Shown here in pieces: positions 8,314 to 15,025 of a stretch of 43,640 nucleotides of DNA. The number at the start of each line of letters is the position of its first letter. The first letter of the stretch is position 1. The DNA is taken from NCBI GenBank assembly GCA_902727925.1, contig CACVAW010000009.1, positions 1 through 43,640 of the forward strand, read 5' to 3'. The position numbers and the translations under genes are program-made. The notes under the pieces are model-generated. The model did not search any database. It saw only the letters and a list, made by a program, of their open reading frames with translations, and had not been told where the DNA came from. This DNA is from an uncultured Campylobacterales bacterium. Its GTDB lineage: Bacteria > Campylobacterota > Campylobacteria > Campylobacterales > CACVAW01.

Positions 8314-9526
8314 TTTTGATATTTTATCATTAGAAGGTGGACTAAATAATATTCAAGGCATATACACAAACGGTGTAAATGTAGGTATGAAAACTACAAA
8401 AGCAAATGGCTCAACAATAAAAGATGAATTTGATCCTGATGTAATGTTTTTAAGATCTGATGAACCAATGCAAATAAGTGCCATATTCACAACAAATAAA
8501 TTTCAAGCTGCTCCCATACAACACTTCCAAGAGTACCCAAAAAACTTCAAAACAAATTTCTTATTGGCAAACTCTAAAAATGCAAATGCTATGACTCTTG
8601 ATGAAGGACTAGCTGATATAAAAGATATATTTAAAGAACTCTCAAATCATATAGATATAACTAACCCTATAATGAGCTCAACTGGAGTAATAGGTCAAAG
8701 ACTAGATATCGATAAAATCACTTCAGCATTTACTAAATTTGATTTTAATTCAAAGAATAGCAACGCAAGTGCTCAAGCTATAATGACAACAGATACTTTC
8801 AAAAAAGAGCTTTGTTTCAAAGTTGAACTTACTGATGGTTCATACTTTCATATTGCAGGCATTGCAAAAGGTGCCGGTATGATAGAACCCTCTATGGCTA
8901 CTATGCTGAGCTTCCTTGTAACTGACGCCGATATACCTAAAAGTGATATGGCTGAACTTCTAGCAACTGTAAGTGATAGTTCATTTAACGCGATAAGTGT
9001 AGATGGCGATACTAGTACAAATGACACACTAATGCTACTAAGCACAAACAAACAAGCTTATGATAAAGAGGCTTTTGAAATAGCTCTTAAGATGATATGT
9101 GAAAGATTCGCTTTTGATATGCTTAGAGATGGTGAAGGATCTACAAAAGTTGTAGCTTTTGAAGTCACAGGTGCAAAAGATGACAATCAAGCAAGAATAG
9201 CAGCAAAAGCACTAAGTAACTCACTACTAGTAAAAACAGCTCTATTTGGAGAAGACCCAAACTGGGGACGTATAGCATCAACTATAGGAGCTTCAGGAAT
9301 AGAGTGTGACCCTAAAAAGCTAGTCATAAAATATGATGACTTGACTATATATAGCAGACAAAACCCACAAATGTCGCAAGACACTGAAGACAAAGCTTAC
9401 AAAATCATGAAAAATCCAGAATTCAAAATATCTTGTGATATAGGTATAGATGATGGTAAATTCACAGCTTATGGATGTGATCTAAGCTACGAATATGTAA
9501 AAATAAATGCAGAATACAGGAGCTAA
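8306..9526 (+). CDS. argJ: Bifunctional glutamate N-acetyltransferase / amino-acid acetyltransferase ArgJ
   Basis: ArgJ moves the acetyl group from N-acetylornithine to glutamate and so recycles it in arginine synthesis. The 406-residue precursor cleaves itself into two chains at the conserved KGAGMIEPSMATML motif (188-201), where Thr199 is the nucleophile. Other family signatures are MSSTGVIG near 123-130 and the EDPNWGRI block near 315. Whether it is mono- or bifunctional cannot be read from sequence. The start lies inside the end of the channel gene, with AGGAG at 8291-8295. Confidence 0.96.
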   Translation: MNNFDILSLEGGLNNIQGIYTNGVNVGMKTTKANGSTIKDEFDPDVMFLRSDEPMQISAIFTTNKFQAAPIQHFQEYPKNFKTNFLLANSKNANAMTLDEGLADIKDIFKELSNHIDITNPIMSSTGVIGQRLDIDKITSAFTKFDFNSKNSNASAQAIMTTDTFKKELCFKVELTDGSYFHIAGIAKGAGMIEPSMATMLSFLVTDADIPKSDMAELLATVSDSSFNAISVDGDTSTNDTLMLLSTNKQAYDKEAFEIALKMICERFAFDMLRDGEGSTKVVAFEVTGAKDDNQARIAAKALSNSLLVKTALFGEDPNWGRIASTIGASGIECDPKKLVIKYDDLTIYSRQNPQMSQDTEDKAYKIMKNPEFKISCDIGIDDGKFTAYGCDLSYEYVKINAEYRS

Positions 9527-9527
9527 A

Positions 9528-9815
9528 ATGACAACTGAAATGGCAGTACTAAATGTAAAAAAAGGACTTGAAAAAGACTTCGAATCAGCATTCAAAGAAG
9601 CTGTACAATATATATCAAGAACCAAAGGTTATATATCTCACTCATTACAAAAATGTATAGAAACCAAAAATAGATACTTATTCACTGTACAATGGGCAAC
9701 TCTTGATTCTCATATGATAAACTTTAGACAAAGTACTGACTATATCAAATGGAAAGACTTATTACATCATTTTTACGATCCAACTCCAGTGGTTGAGCAT
9801 TATGAAGAATTTTAA
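9528..9815 (+). CDS. Antibiotic biosynthesis monooxygenase (ABM)-like protein
   Basis: This is a small ferredoxin-like fold protein of 95 residues. The pattern fits the ABM family: a start in MAVLNVKKG, a central RTKGYISHSL, and a later YLFTVQWATLDSHM. Members include heme-degrading and quinol monooxygenases and many proteins of unknown substrate. ATG 9528 is preferred over the in-frame ATG at 9507 because AGGAG stands 5 bases before it, at the argJ stop. The rpiB start codon follows its stop codon directly. The substrate is unknown. Confidence 0.75.
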   Translation: MTTEMAVLNVKKGLEKDFESAFKEAVQYISRTKGYISHSLQKCIETKNRYLFTVQWATLDSHMINFRQSTDYIKWKDLLHHFYDPTPVVEHYEEF

Positions 9816-10250
9816 ATGAAATTTTTTATCGGATGTGATCATGGTGGATATAGCGTAAAATCAAAAGTCATCCAAATACTCGAAAGTCTTGGAAATGAAG
9901 TAAAAGACCTTGGAACACACAGCAACCAAAGTGTAGACTATCCAGACTATGCACATAAAGTCTGTAAAAGTATACTAAGCACTCCAGGTTCAAACGGAAT
10001 ACTAATATGCGGAACGGGTATTGGTATGAGTATAACAGCAAATAGATACAAAGGTATCAGAGCAGCCCTTTGTACTGATAGCTACACAGCAAGTATTACA
10101 AAACAGCACAACAATTCAAATGTACTATGCTTTGGCCAAAGAGTTGTTGGGATGGGTGTAATTGAAGATATGCTAAGAGCTTGGTGTAAAAGTGAGTTTG
10201 AAGCTGGAAGGCATCAAGCAAGAGTTGAGAAGATAGAAAATATTACATAA
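9816..10250 (+). CDS. rpiB: Ribose-5-phosphate isomerase B
   Basis: RpiB interconverts ribose 5-phosphate and ribulose 5-phosphate. The 144-residue length and motifs match the RpiB/LacAB family: CDHGGYSVK (7-15), ICGTGIGMSI (64-73) with the expected catalytic Cys65, and the KQHNNSNVL block near 96. A Cys at 65 marks the Escherichia coli-like type. The start codon directly follows the stop of the ABM-like gene, which suggests translational coupling. Its product, ribose 5-phosphate, is the precursor of PRPP, which the operon 560 bases downstream is predicted to use; that link is inference. Confidence 0.95.
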   Translation: MKFFIGCDHGGYSVKSKVIQILESLGNEVKDLGTHSNQSVDYPDYAHKVCKSILSTPGSNGILICGTGIGMSITANRYKGIRAALCTDSYTASITKQHNNSNVLCFGQRVVGMGVIEDMLRAWCKSEFEAGRHQARVEKIENIT

Positions 10251-10267
10251 TCTACTACTCTCACTTT

Positions 10268-10726
10268 TTATACCTTATGGTATGGATGATTGTTTTGTAT
10301 ACAAAATCCTCTATAAATCTGTTCATATAAAAAAAGCTTAGCCATGGTATGAGTAAATGTCATTTTACTCATACTAAGTTTTAAATTTGCACGTTTTAAA
10401 AACTCTTTTTCAAATCCAAAAGCCCCACCTATAAAGAAATTGATTTTAGGATGAACTAAAACTTCTGCAAATTCTTCACTAGAAAGATCTTTACCTGATT
10501 CATCTAGTATAATATTAAAGCTATTGGGTTCTATATATTTATCTAAAGCTATAGTGTAACTCTTTTTAGCCAGTTCAGATGAATTCTTTTGAGCTTTTAC
10601 TATATCTTTATTAAATATATAGTTCTCAGTAATTCTTGTCTGTTTTGATATTAGTTTCAAATAATTATTAGCTAGTTTATTTGTAACATCATTATTCTCT
10701 TTGTCTATAATATATGTATTTATCAT
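10268..10726 (-). CDS. rlmH: 23S rRNA (pseudouridine1915-N3)-methyltransferase RlmH
   Basis: RlmH is a SPOUT-class methyltransferase that methylates pseudouridine 1915 in helix 69 of 23S rRNA on assembled ribosomes. The 152-residue protein has the SAM-loop block FFIGGAFGF near 96-104, KMTFTHTMAKLFLYEQIYR near 121-139, and the conserved C-terminal HPYHKV. It is convergent with rpiB and divergent from the arabinose-type operon. A GAG ribosome site stands close before the ATG. Confidence 0.94.
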   Translation of the reverse strand: MINTYIIDKENNDVTNKLANNYLKLISKQTRITENYIFNKDIVKAQKNSSELAKKSYTIALDKYIEPNSFNIILDESGKDLSSEEFAEVLVHPKINFFIGGAFGFEKEFLKRANLKLSMSKMTFTHTMAKLFLYEQIYRGFCIQNNHPYHKV

Positions 10727-10815
10727 AAAAGCTCATTTTTTAATCCTATTATACCAAATATACTAAGAAGATTTAGGTAGGATTTAATATATAAAACCTA
10801 GGAAAAATTTTAAAT
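10727..10815. promoter_or_regulatory. divergent promoter region between rlmH and the UbiA-GtrA-DprE operon
   Basis: This 89-base gap separates rlmH (minus) from the five-gene operon (plus). A TATACT at 10759-10764 is a possible plus-strand -10 box, without a clear -35. An AGGA stands 12 bases before the operon start codon, which is a long spacing. No operator can be named. Confidence 0.35.
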
Positions 10816-11676
10816 ATGAGAGAAATTATAAAACTACTAAGACCACGTCAATATATAAAAAACTTATTTGTCTTAGCTCCCCTACTTTTTTCTTTTATGT
10901 TCACGCTACAAAGCGTTACGAGTTCTATTTTAGCCTTTGCCTTATTCTCACTCATAGCAAGTAGTATATATATCCTAAACGATATTATGGACGTAAATGA
11001 AGACCAAAACCACCCAGAAAAGAAGCACCGTCCACTTGTATCTGGGAAAGTGTCTATAAAAACTGCTAAAGCTATCTTTGTTTTTTTATCTACGGCAACT
11101 CTTATTATTACTTATTTTGTGAATATAGATTTATTCTTCGTAATACTCTTTTATTTTGTATTAAATATTCTTTATTCAATCAAGCTTAAACATATTTCTA
11201 TTTTAGATATTTCTATTATTGCAGTTGGGTTTGTTTTGAGACTTTATGCTGGTAGCGTTGTTATTGATTCAAGCTTATCTATTTGGATTATTCTAATGAC
11301 TTTTTTATTAGCACTGTTTTTAGCTCTTGGAAAAAGGCGTGATGATATATTACTTTCAGATATGAATCTAAAAACAAGAAAAAATATAGATGGATATAAT
11401 CTAGAATTTATAAATATTTCGATGATATTTATGGGTGCTGTTACTATTACTTCATATATACTCTATACAGTTTCATCAGAAGTAATAGTAGAATTAGGTA
11501 GTCAAAATTTATACTTAACATCATTTTTTGTAATTATTGGACTACTAAGATATCTACAAATCACATTTGTAGAACAAAAAAGTGGGAATCCAACACAAAT
11601 TCTATACCAAGACACCTTTTTAAAAACAACTCTTGCTCTTTGGATAATTAGCTTTATAATAATAGTAAACATATGA
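10816..11676 (+). CDS. Polyprenyl-phosphate 5-phosphoribosyltransferase, UbiA family (DPPR synthase-like)
   Basis: The protein resembles decaprenyl-phosphate phosphoribosyltransferase (mycobacterial UbiA/Rv3806c and rhizobial NoeC). These transfer ribose 5-phosphate from PRPP to a polyprenyl phosphate in the membrane. It has 286 residues and about eight or nine membrane helices. The first aspartate motif is of the DPPR type: N55, D56, D59, D63, H66, P67, K69, R72, P73. The second loop has ALGKRRDD near 171-178. The HPxKxxRP part separates it from UbiA enzymes acting on quinone precursors. It is the first gene of a five-gene run and ends in an ATGA overlap with the GtrA gene. Confidence 0.88.
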   Translation: MREIIKLLRPRQYIKNLFVLAPLLFSFMFTLQSVTSSILAFALFSLIASSIYILNDIMDVNEDQNHPEKKHRPLVSGKVSIKTAKAIFVFLSTATLIITYFVNIDLFFVILFYFVLNILYSIKLKHISILDISIIAVGFVLRLYAGSVVIDSSLSIWIILMTFLLALFLALGKRRDDILLSDMNLKTRKNIDGYNLEFINISMIFMGAVTITSYILYTVSSEVIVELGSQNLYLTSFFVIIGLLRYLQITFVEQKSGNPTQILYQDTFLKTTLALWIISFIIIVNI

Positions 11677-12050
11677 TTTTTATTAAATATTCTATTTTCG
11701 CTATTATTTCTACTATTGTAAATTTAGCTTTTCAATACCTTAGCTTTTATTTTTATAGTGGCTGTCTGAGCTTATATATTGCTATATTTTGGGGTACACT
11801 TTTCGGTCTTATTGTCAAATATATTTTAGACAAAAATTTTATATTTTATGATACAAGTAAAAAACACAGTAAAAAATTCGCTCTTTATTCTATTATGGGA
11901 ATTTTAACAACTGCAATATTTTGCGGTACAGAAATAGCCTTTGATCATCTTTTTGATCTTAAATATACAGGCGCTGTAGTAGGTCTTAGTATTGGATATA
12001 TAATAAAATATTTTCTAGATAAAAAATATGTATTTGAGACTAAACAATGA
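11673..12050 (+). CDS. GtrA family membrane protein
   Basis: This 125-residue protein has four predicted membrane helices and the GtrA pattern, including the charged GLIVKYILDKNFIF block near 45-58 and its repeat-like IKYFLDKKYVF near the end. GtrA proteins are linked to movement or handling of polyprenyl-phosphate sugars. In mycobacteria the GtrA-like Rv3789 lies beside dprE1 and has been proposed to act in arabinose donor transfer or as a scaffold. Overlaps of four bases on both sides (ATGA) tie it to the UbiA and DprE1-like genes. A flippase role is an inference. Confidence 0.85.
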   Translation: MIFIKYSIFAIISTIVNLAFQYLSFYFYSGCLSLYIAIFWGTLFGLIVKYILDKNFIFYDTSKKHSKKFALYSIMGILTTAIFCGTEIAFDHLFDLKYTGAVVGLSIGYIIKYFLDKKYVFETKQ

Positions 12051-13333
12051 ATCTAAAAAGTTGGGGATTATATCCCAAAATTAAATCAAAAGTTTTTCCT
12101 CTAATTAATAAAACACAACTTAGTAAACTACTCTCATCAAACAAAGAATTTATACCCTACGGTAATGGTAAAAGCTATGGAGATAGTGCTTTAAATGAGA
12201 ATATAATACATACTAAAAAATATAACTTTTTTTTAAATTTCAATGAAGGCACTGGACTTCTTCATGTACAAAGTGGAGTGACACTAGATGAAGTTATAGA
12301 GGTATTTTTACCTCGTGGATGGTTTATAAAAATTACTCCTGGAACAAAACTAATCACTGTAGGTGGAGCGATATCAGCTGATATTCATGGTAAAAATCAC
12401 CATATCGATGGATGTTTTAGCCAGTCGGTAGAAGAGTTTACTTTAATGCTTGGTAATGGAGAAATTAAAACTATCAAAAAAAACGATGAGCTTTTTTATG
12501 CAACTTGTGGAGGTATGGGTTTAACAGGAGTTATACTAGACGCAAAAATATATCTAAAAAAAGTAAACTCAAAATATATAAACCAAACAACAATAAAAAC
12601 AAAAAACTTAAAACATACTTTTGAAGTTTTTGAAAAATATCAAGACCTACCCTACTCTGTAGCTTGGATAGATTGTCTCTCCCGTGATATTGGTAAAGCT
12701 ATTGTCATGGTTGGAGATTTTAGAGATGATAATAACCTTGATTATAAGAAAGATAAAAACCTAAATATACCTTTTATGTTTCCAACGTTTGTATTAAATA
12801 AATTTAGTGTAAAGCTCTTTAATTATTTGTATTATAAAAAAGCTCCTAAAAGAATAGAAGAAAAAAAAGTAAGTATTGATTCTTTCTTTTATCCACTTGA
12901 TAAAATAAACAATTGGAATAGAATATATGGTAAAAATGGTTTTACACAATATCAATTTATACTACCAAAAGAATCAAGTTTTCAAGGACTTCAAGAGATA
13001 CTAAGCAAGATCGCTAGTAGTGGTAAAGGATCTTTTTTAGCAGTATTAAAGCTTTATGGTAAGGAAAATAAAAACTACTTATCCTTTCCTATTGCTGGAT
13101 ATAGCTTAGCACTTGATTTTAAAATTGAAAAAGGAGTGTTTGAACTGCTTGATACTCTTGATGAAATTGTGTTAAAACACGGTGGAAGAATGTATCTAGC
13201 AAAAGATGCTAGAATGAGTAAAGAAACTTTGCATAAAAGCTATCCAAAAATAAAAGAATTTTTAAATATAAGAAAAAAATATAACTTAACAGATAAGTTT
13301 AACTCACTTCAATCAAAAAGGCTTGATATATGA
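12047..13333 (+). CDS. FAD-binding oxidase, DprE1-like (polyprenylphosphoryl-ribose 2'-oxidase)
   Basis: DprE1 oxidises the 2'-OH of polyprenylphosphoryl-ribose to a keto group using FAD, the first half of epimerisation to arabinose. The 428-residue protein has an N-terminal VAO-type FAD domain with GNGKSYGDSALNE (39-51), then PGTKLITVGGAISADIHGKN (98-117). His114 fits the DprE1 FAD-contact histidine. The C-terminal substrate domain ends with RMYLAKDAR, where Lys386 aligns with catalytic Lys418 of the mycobacterial enzyme. In the SFPIAGYSLALDF stretch (346-358), Ala355 aligns by eye with Cys387, the residue bound by benzothiazinone drugs. Other alditol-oxidase-like functions are less likely given the neighbours. 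Confidence 0.87.
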   Translation: MNLKSWGLYPKIKSKVFPLINKTQLSKLLSSNKEFIPYGNGKSYGDSALNENIIHTKKYNFFLNFNEGTGLLHVQSGVTLDEVIEVFLPRGWFIKITPGTKLITVGGAISADIHGKNHHIDGCFSQSVEEFTLMLGNGEIKTIKKNDELFYATCGGMGLTGVILDAKIYLKKVNSKYINQTTIKTKNLKHTFEVFEKYQDLPYSVAWIDCLSRDIGKAIVMVGDFRDDNNLDYKKDKNLNIPFMFPTFVLNKFSVKLFNYLYYKKAPKRIEEKKVSIDSFFYPLDKINNWNRIYGKNGFTQYQFILPKESSFQGLQEILSKIASSGKGSFLAVLKLYGKENKNYLSFPIAGYSLALDFKIEKGVFELLDTLDEIVLKHGGRMYLAKDARMSKETLHKSYPKIKEFLNIRKKYNLTDKFNSLQSKRLDI

Positions 13334-14055
13334 TATTAATAATAGGTGCAAAAAGTGATATAGCAAAAAAGTGTGCTCATGAATATGCCAAAAATGGATA
13401 CAACCTAACACTTGCTAGTAGAGATATACTTGAGCTACAAGATTTTGCTTCAGATATAAAAATAAGACATAATATAAATGTAATACTAAAAGAATTTGAT
13501 ATAACCAAATTTGAGACTCATCAAGAGTTTTTTGAGAGTCTAGAAAAAAAACCATTTGGGACTATAGTAGTATCAGGATACATGAATGAACAAAGTATTT
13601 GTGAGAGTAACTTTAAAGAATCTCTTAAAACTATAAATACAAACTTCACAGGGGCTGTAAGTATACTTAATATTGTAGCAAAGCACTTAGAAACAAAAAA
13701 AGAAGGTTTTATAGCAGCAGTGAGCTCAGTTGCCGGAGATAGAGGAAGAGCATCAAACTACATCTATGGGAGTAGTAAAGCAGGACTAAGTGCGTACCTT
13801 TCAGGACTAAGAAACAGACTATATAAAAGTAATATCCAAGTACTCACAGTAAAGCCAGGTTTTGTAAATACAAAAATGACAGCACATTTAGATTTACCCA
13901 AAAAGCTAACAGCAAGCCCTAAAAAAGTAGCCTCAGATATATATAAAGCAGTAGAAAAAAATAAAAATATTTTATATACTAAATGGATTTGGAAGTACAT
14001 TATGTTTATAATCAAAAGCATTCCAGAAAGTATTTTTAAAAGGCTTAATTTATGA
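13330..14055 (+). CDS. Short-chain dehydrogenase, DprE2-like (2'-keto reductase)
   Basis: In the DprE1-DprE2 pair this enzyme reduces the 2'-keto intermediate with NAD(P)H to give polyprenylphosphoryl-arabinose. The 241-residue protein has a short Rossmann start IIGAKSDIAKKCA (4-16), a catalytic Ser in AAVSSVAG (129-136), and Tyr146-x3-Lys150 in YIYGSSKAG. Next comes VKPGFVNTKMTAH, as in DprE2 homologues. A hydrophobic C-terminal stretch (about 215-235) may touch the membrane where the substrate lies. ATGA overlaps join it to the DprE1-like and HAD genes. As an isolated protein it would be only a generic SDR; the context makes the assignment. Confidence 0.85.
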   Translation: MILIIGAKSDIAKKCAHEYAKNGYNLTLASRDILELQDFASDIKIRHNINVILKEFDITKFETHQEFFESLEKKPFGTIVVSGYMNEQSICESNFKESLKTINTNFTGAVSILNIVAKHLETKKEGFIAAVSSVAGDRGRASNYIYGSSKAGLSAYLSGLRNRLYKSNIQVLTVKPGFVNTKMTAHLDLPKKLTASPKKVASDIYKAVEKNKNILYTKWIWKYIMFIIKSIPESIFKRLNL

Positions 14056-14642
14056 AAGAAATAGCTTTTTTTGATTTTGATGGAACTATAACTAAAAAAG
14101 ATAGCTTTATTCAGTTTATTATCTTTAGTGTTGGGGTTTGGAGATTTCTATTAGGTTTTTTTATACTATTACCTATACTTATTTTATATAAAATAAAATT
14201 AATTTCAAACTATAAAGCAAAAGAGTATGTCCTAACATATTTTTTTAAGAATATGAGAATAGAAGATTTCGATAAAATATGTAAAAACTTCTCAGAACAA
14301 AAAATAGATAAAATGATAAGAGTAAAAGCTCTAAAAAAACTAAATTATTACAAAAACTTAGACTATGAAGTGGTAATAGTCTCAGCTTCTATTGAAAACT
14401 ATCTTATCCATTGGTGTGAAAAAAATAAATTAAAATTAATAGCTACAAGCATAGAAGTAAAAAACAATTTAATTACAGGAAAACTACTATCAAAAAACTG
14501 CTACGGAAAGGAAAAAGTTGTAAGAATAAAAAAACTTTATAACCTAGAAGACTTTCACAATATCTATGCTTACGGTGATAGTAGAGGAGATAGAGAGATG
14601 CTTCGTCTTACTAACCTCTCTTTTTATAAACCTTTTTTATAA
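14052..14642 (+). CDS. HAD-IB family phosphatase, candidate polyprenylphosphoryl-phosphoribose phosphatase
   Basis: The protein is a 196-residue HAD hydrolase of the SerB-like IB type. Motif I is DFDGT with Asp8 and Asp10, motif II SAS near 117-119, motif III Lys in CYGKEK near 155, and motif IV GDSRGD with Asp176 and Asp180. A strongly hydrophobic stretch (about 23-48) after motif I suggests that it sits at the membrane, which fits a lipid-linked substrate. In the operon it could remove the 5-phosphate after the UbiA step. Mycobacteria are thought to use an unrelated PAP2-type phosphatase there. Its end looks complete (FYKPFL), although a transposase remnant starts at its stop codon. Confidence 0.8.
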   Translation: MKEIAFFDFDGTITKKDSFIQFIIFSVGVWRFLLGFFILLPILILYKIKLISNYKAKEYVLTYFFKNMRIEDFDKICKNFSEQKIDKMIRVKALKKLNYYKNLDYEVVIVSASIENYLIHWCEKNKLKLIATSIEVKNNLITGKLLSKNCYGKEKVVRIKKLYNLEDFHNIYAYGDSRGDREMLRLTNLSFYKPFL

Positions 14643-14842
14643 TATCTCTTGAAGAACATAAGAAACAAATAGCAATATTCTATCTTCCTCCTTATTCACC
14701 TGAATTTAATCCTGATGAGTATCTCAATCAAGATTATAAAAGAAATACCAATAAAAATAGTCTACCTTTCACTTTATCTCAGCTTAGAAAAAACACTTTA
14801 AATTATATGAATAGTCTTGTTAAAGATACTGATAATTTTTAA
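14643..14842 (+). pseudogene. 3' remnant of an IS630-type transposase
   Basis: Reading from the HAD stop codon, about 66 codons stay open to TAA 14840-14842. They contain FYLPPYSPEFNPDEYLNQD, the C-terminal DDE signature of IS630/Tc1-like transposases, and a tail LSQLRKNTLNYMNSLVK typical of the same proteins. There is no start codon, and the N-terminal helix-turn-helix and first two acidic motifs are missing, so it is a dead fragment. It shows that an insertion sequence once landed at the end of the arabinose-type operon. Confidence 0.82.
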
Positions 14843-15025
14843 ACATTCTAGTATCACTTATGCCTCTTAATTTAAACTGTATTTAGTTAGTGGAGTAATA
14901 AATTGTTTTACATTTTTAAATTATATTTTTTTGAGTTGTAAATAAAGTAAAAATATAACTAAAAAAACTCTTTTATCTATATTTAGGAAGATAATACTTC
15001 ACGCTACAAATCTTTTAAACAAAAC
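14843..15025. other. AT-rich gap with no recognised gene
   Basis: With the transposase remnant, this completes a 383-base stretch between the HAD and GT-C-like genes, which converge on it. The last 183 bases hold only short open frames and no strong hairpin with a T tract. It may contain the rest of the decayed insertion sequence; I could not identify its terminal repeat. Confidence 0.5.

Noticed and set aside
9507-9527. Earlier ATG for the ABM-like gene
   Set aside because: ATG 9528 has AGGAG at ideal distance, while 9507 has none and would add seven residues not typical of the family.
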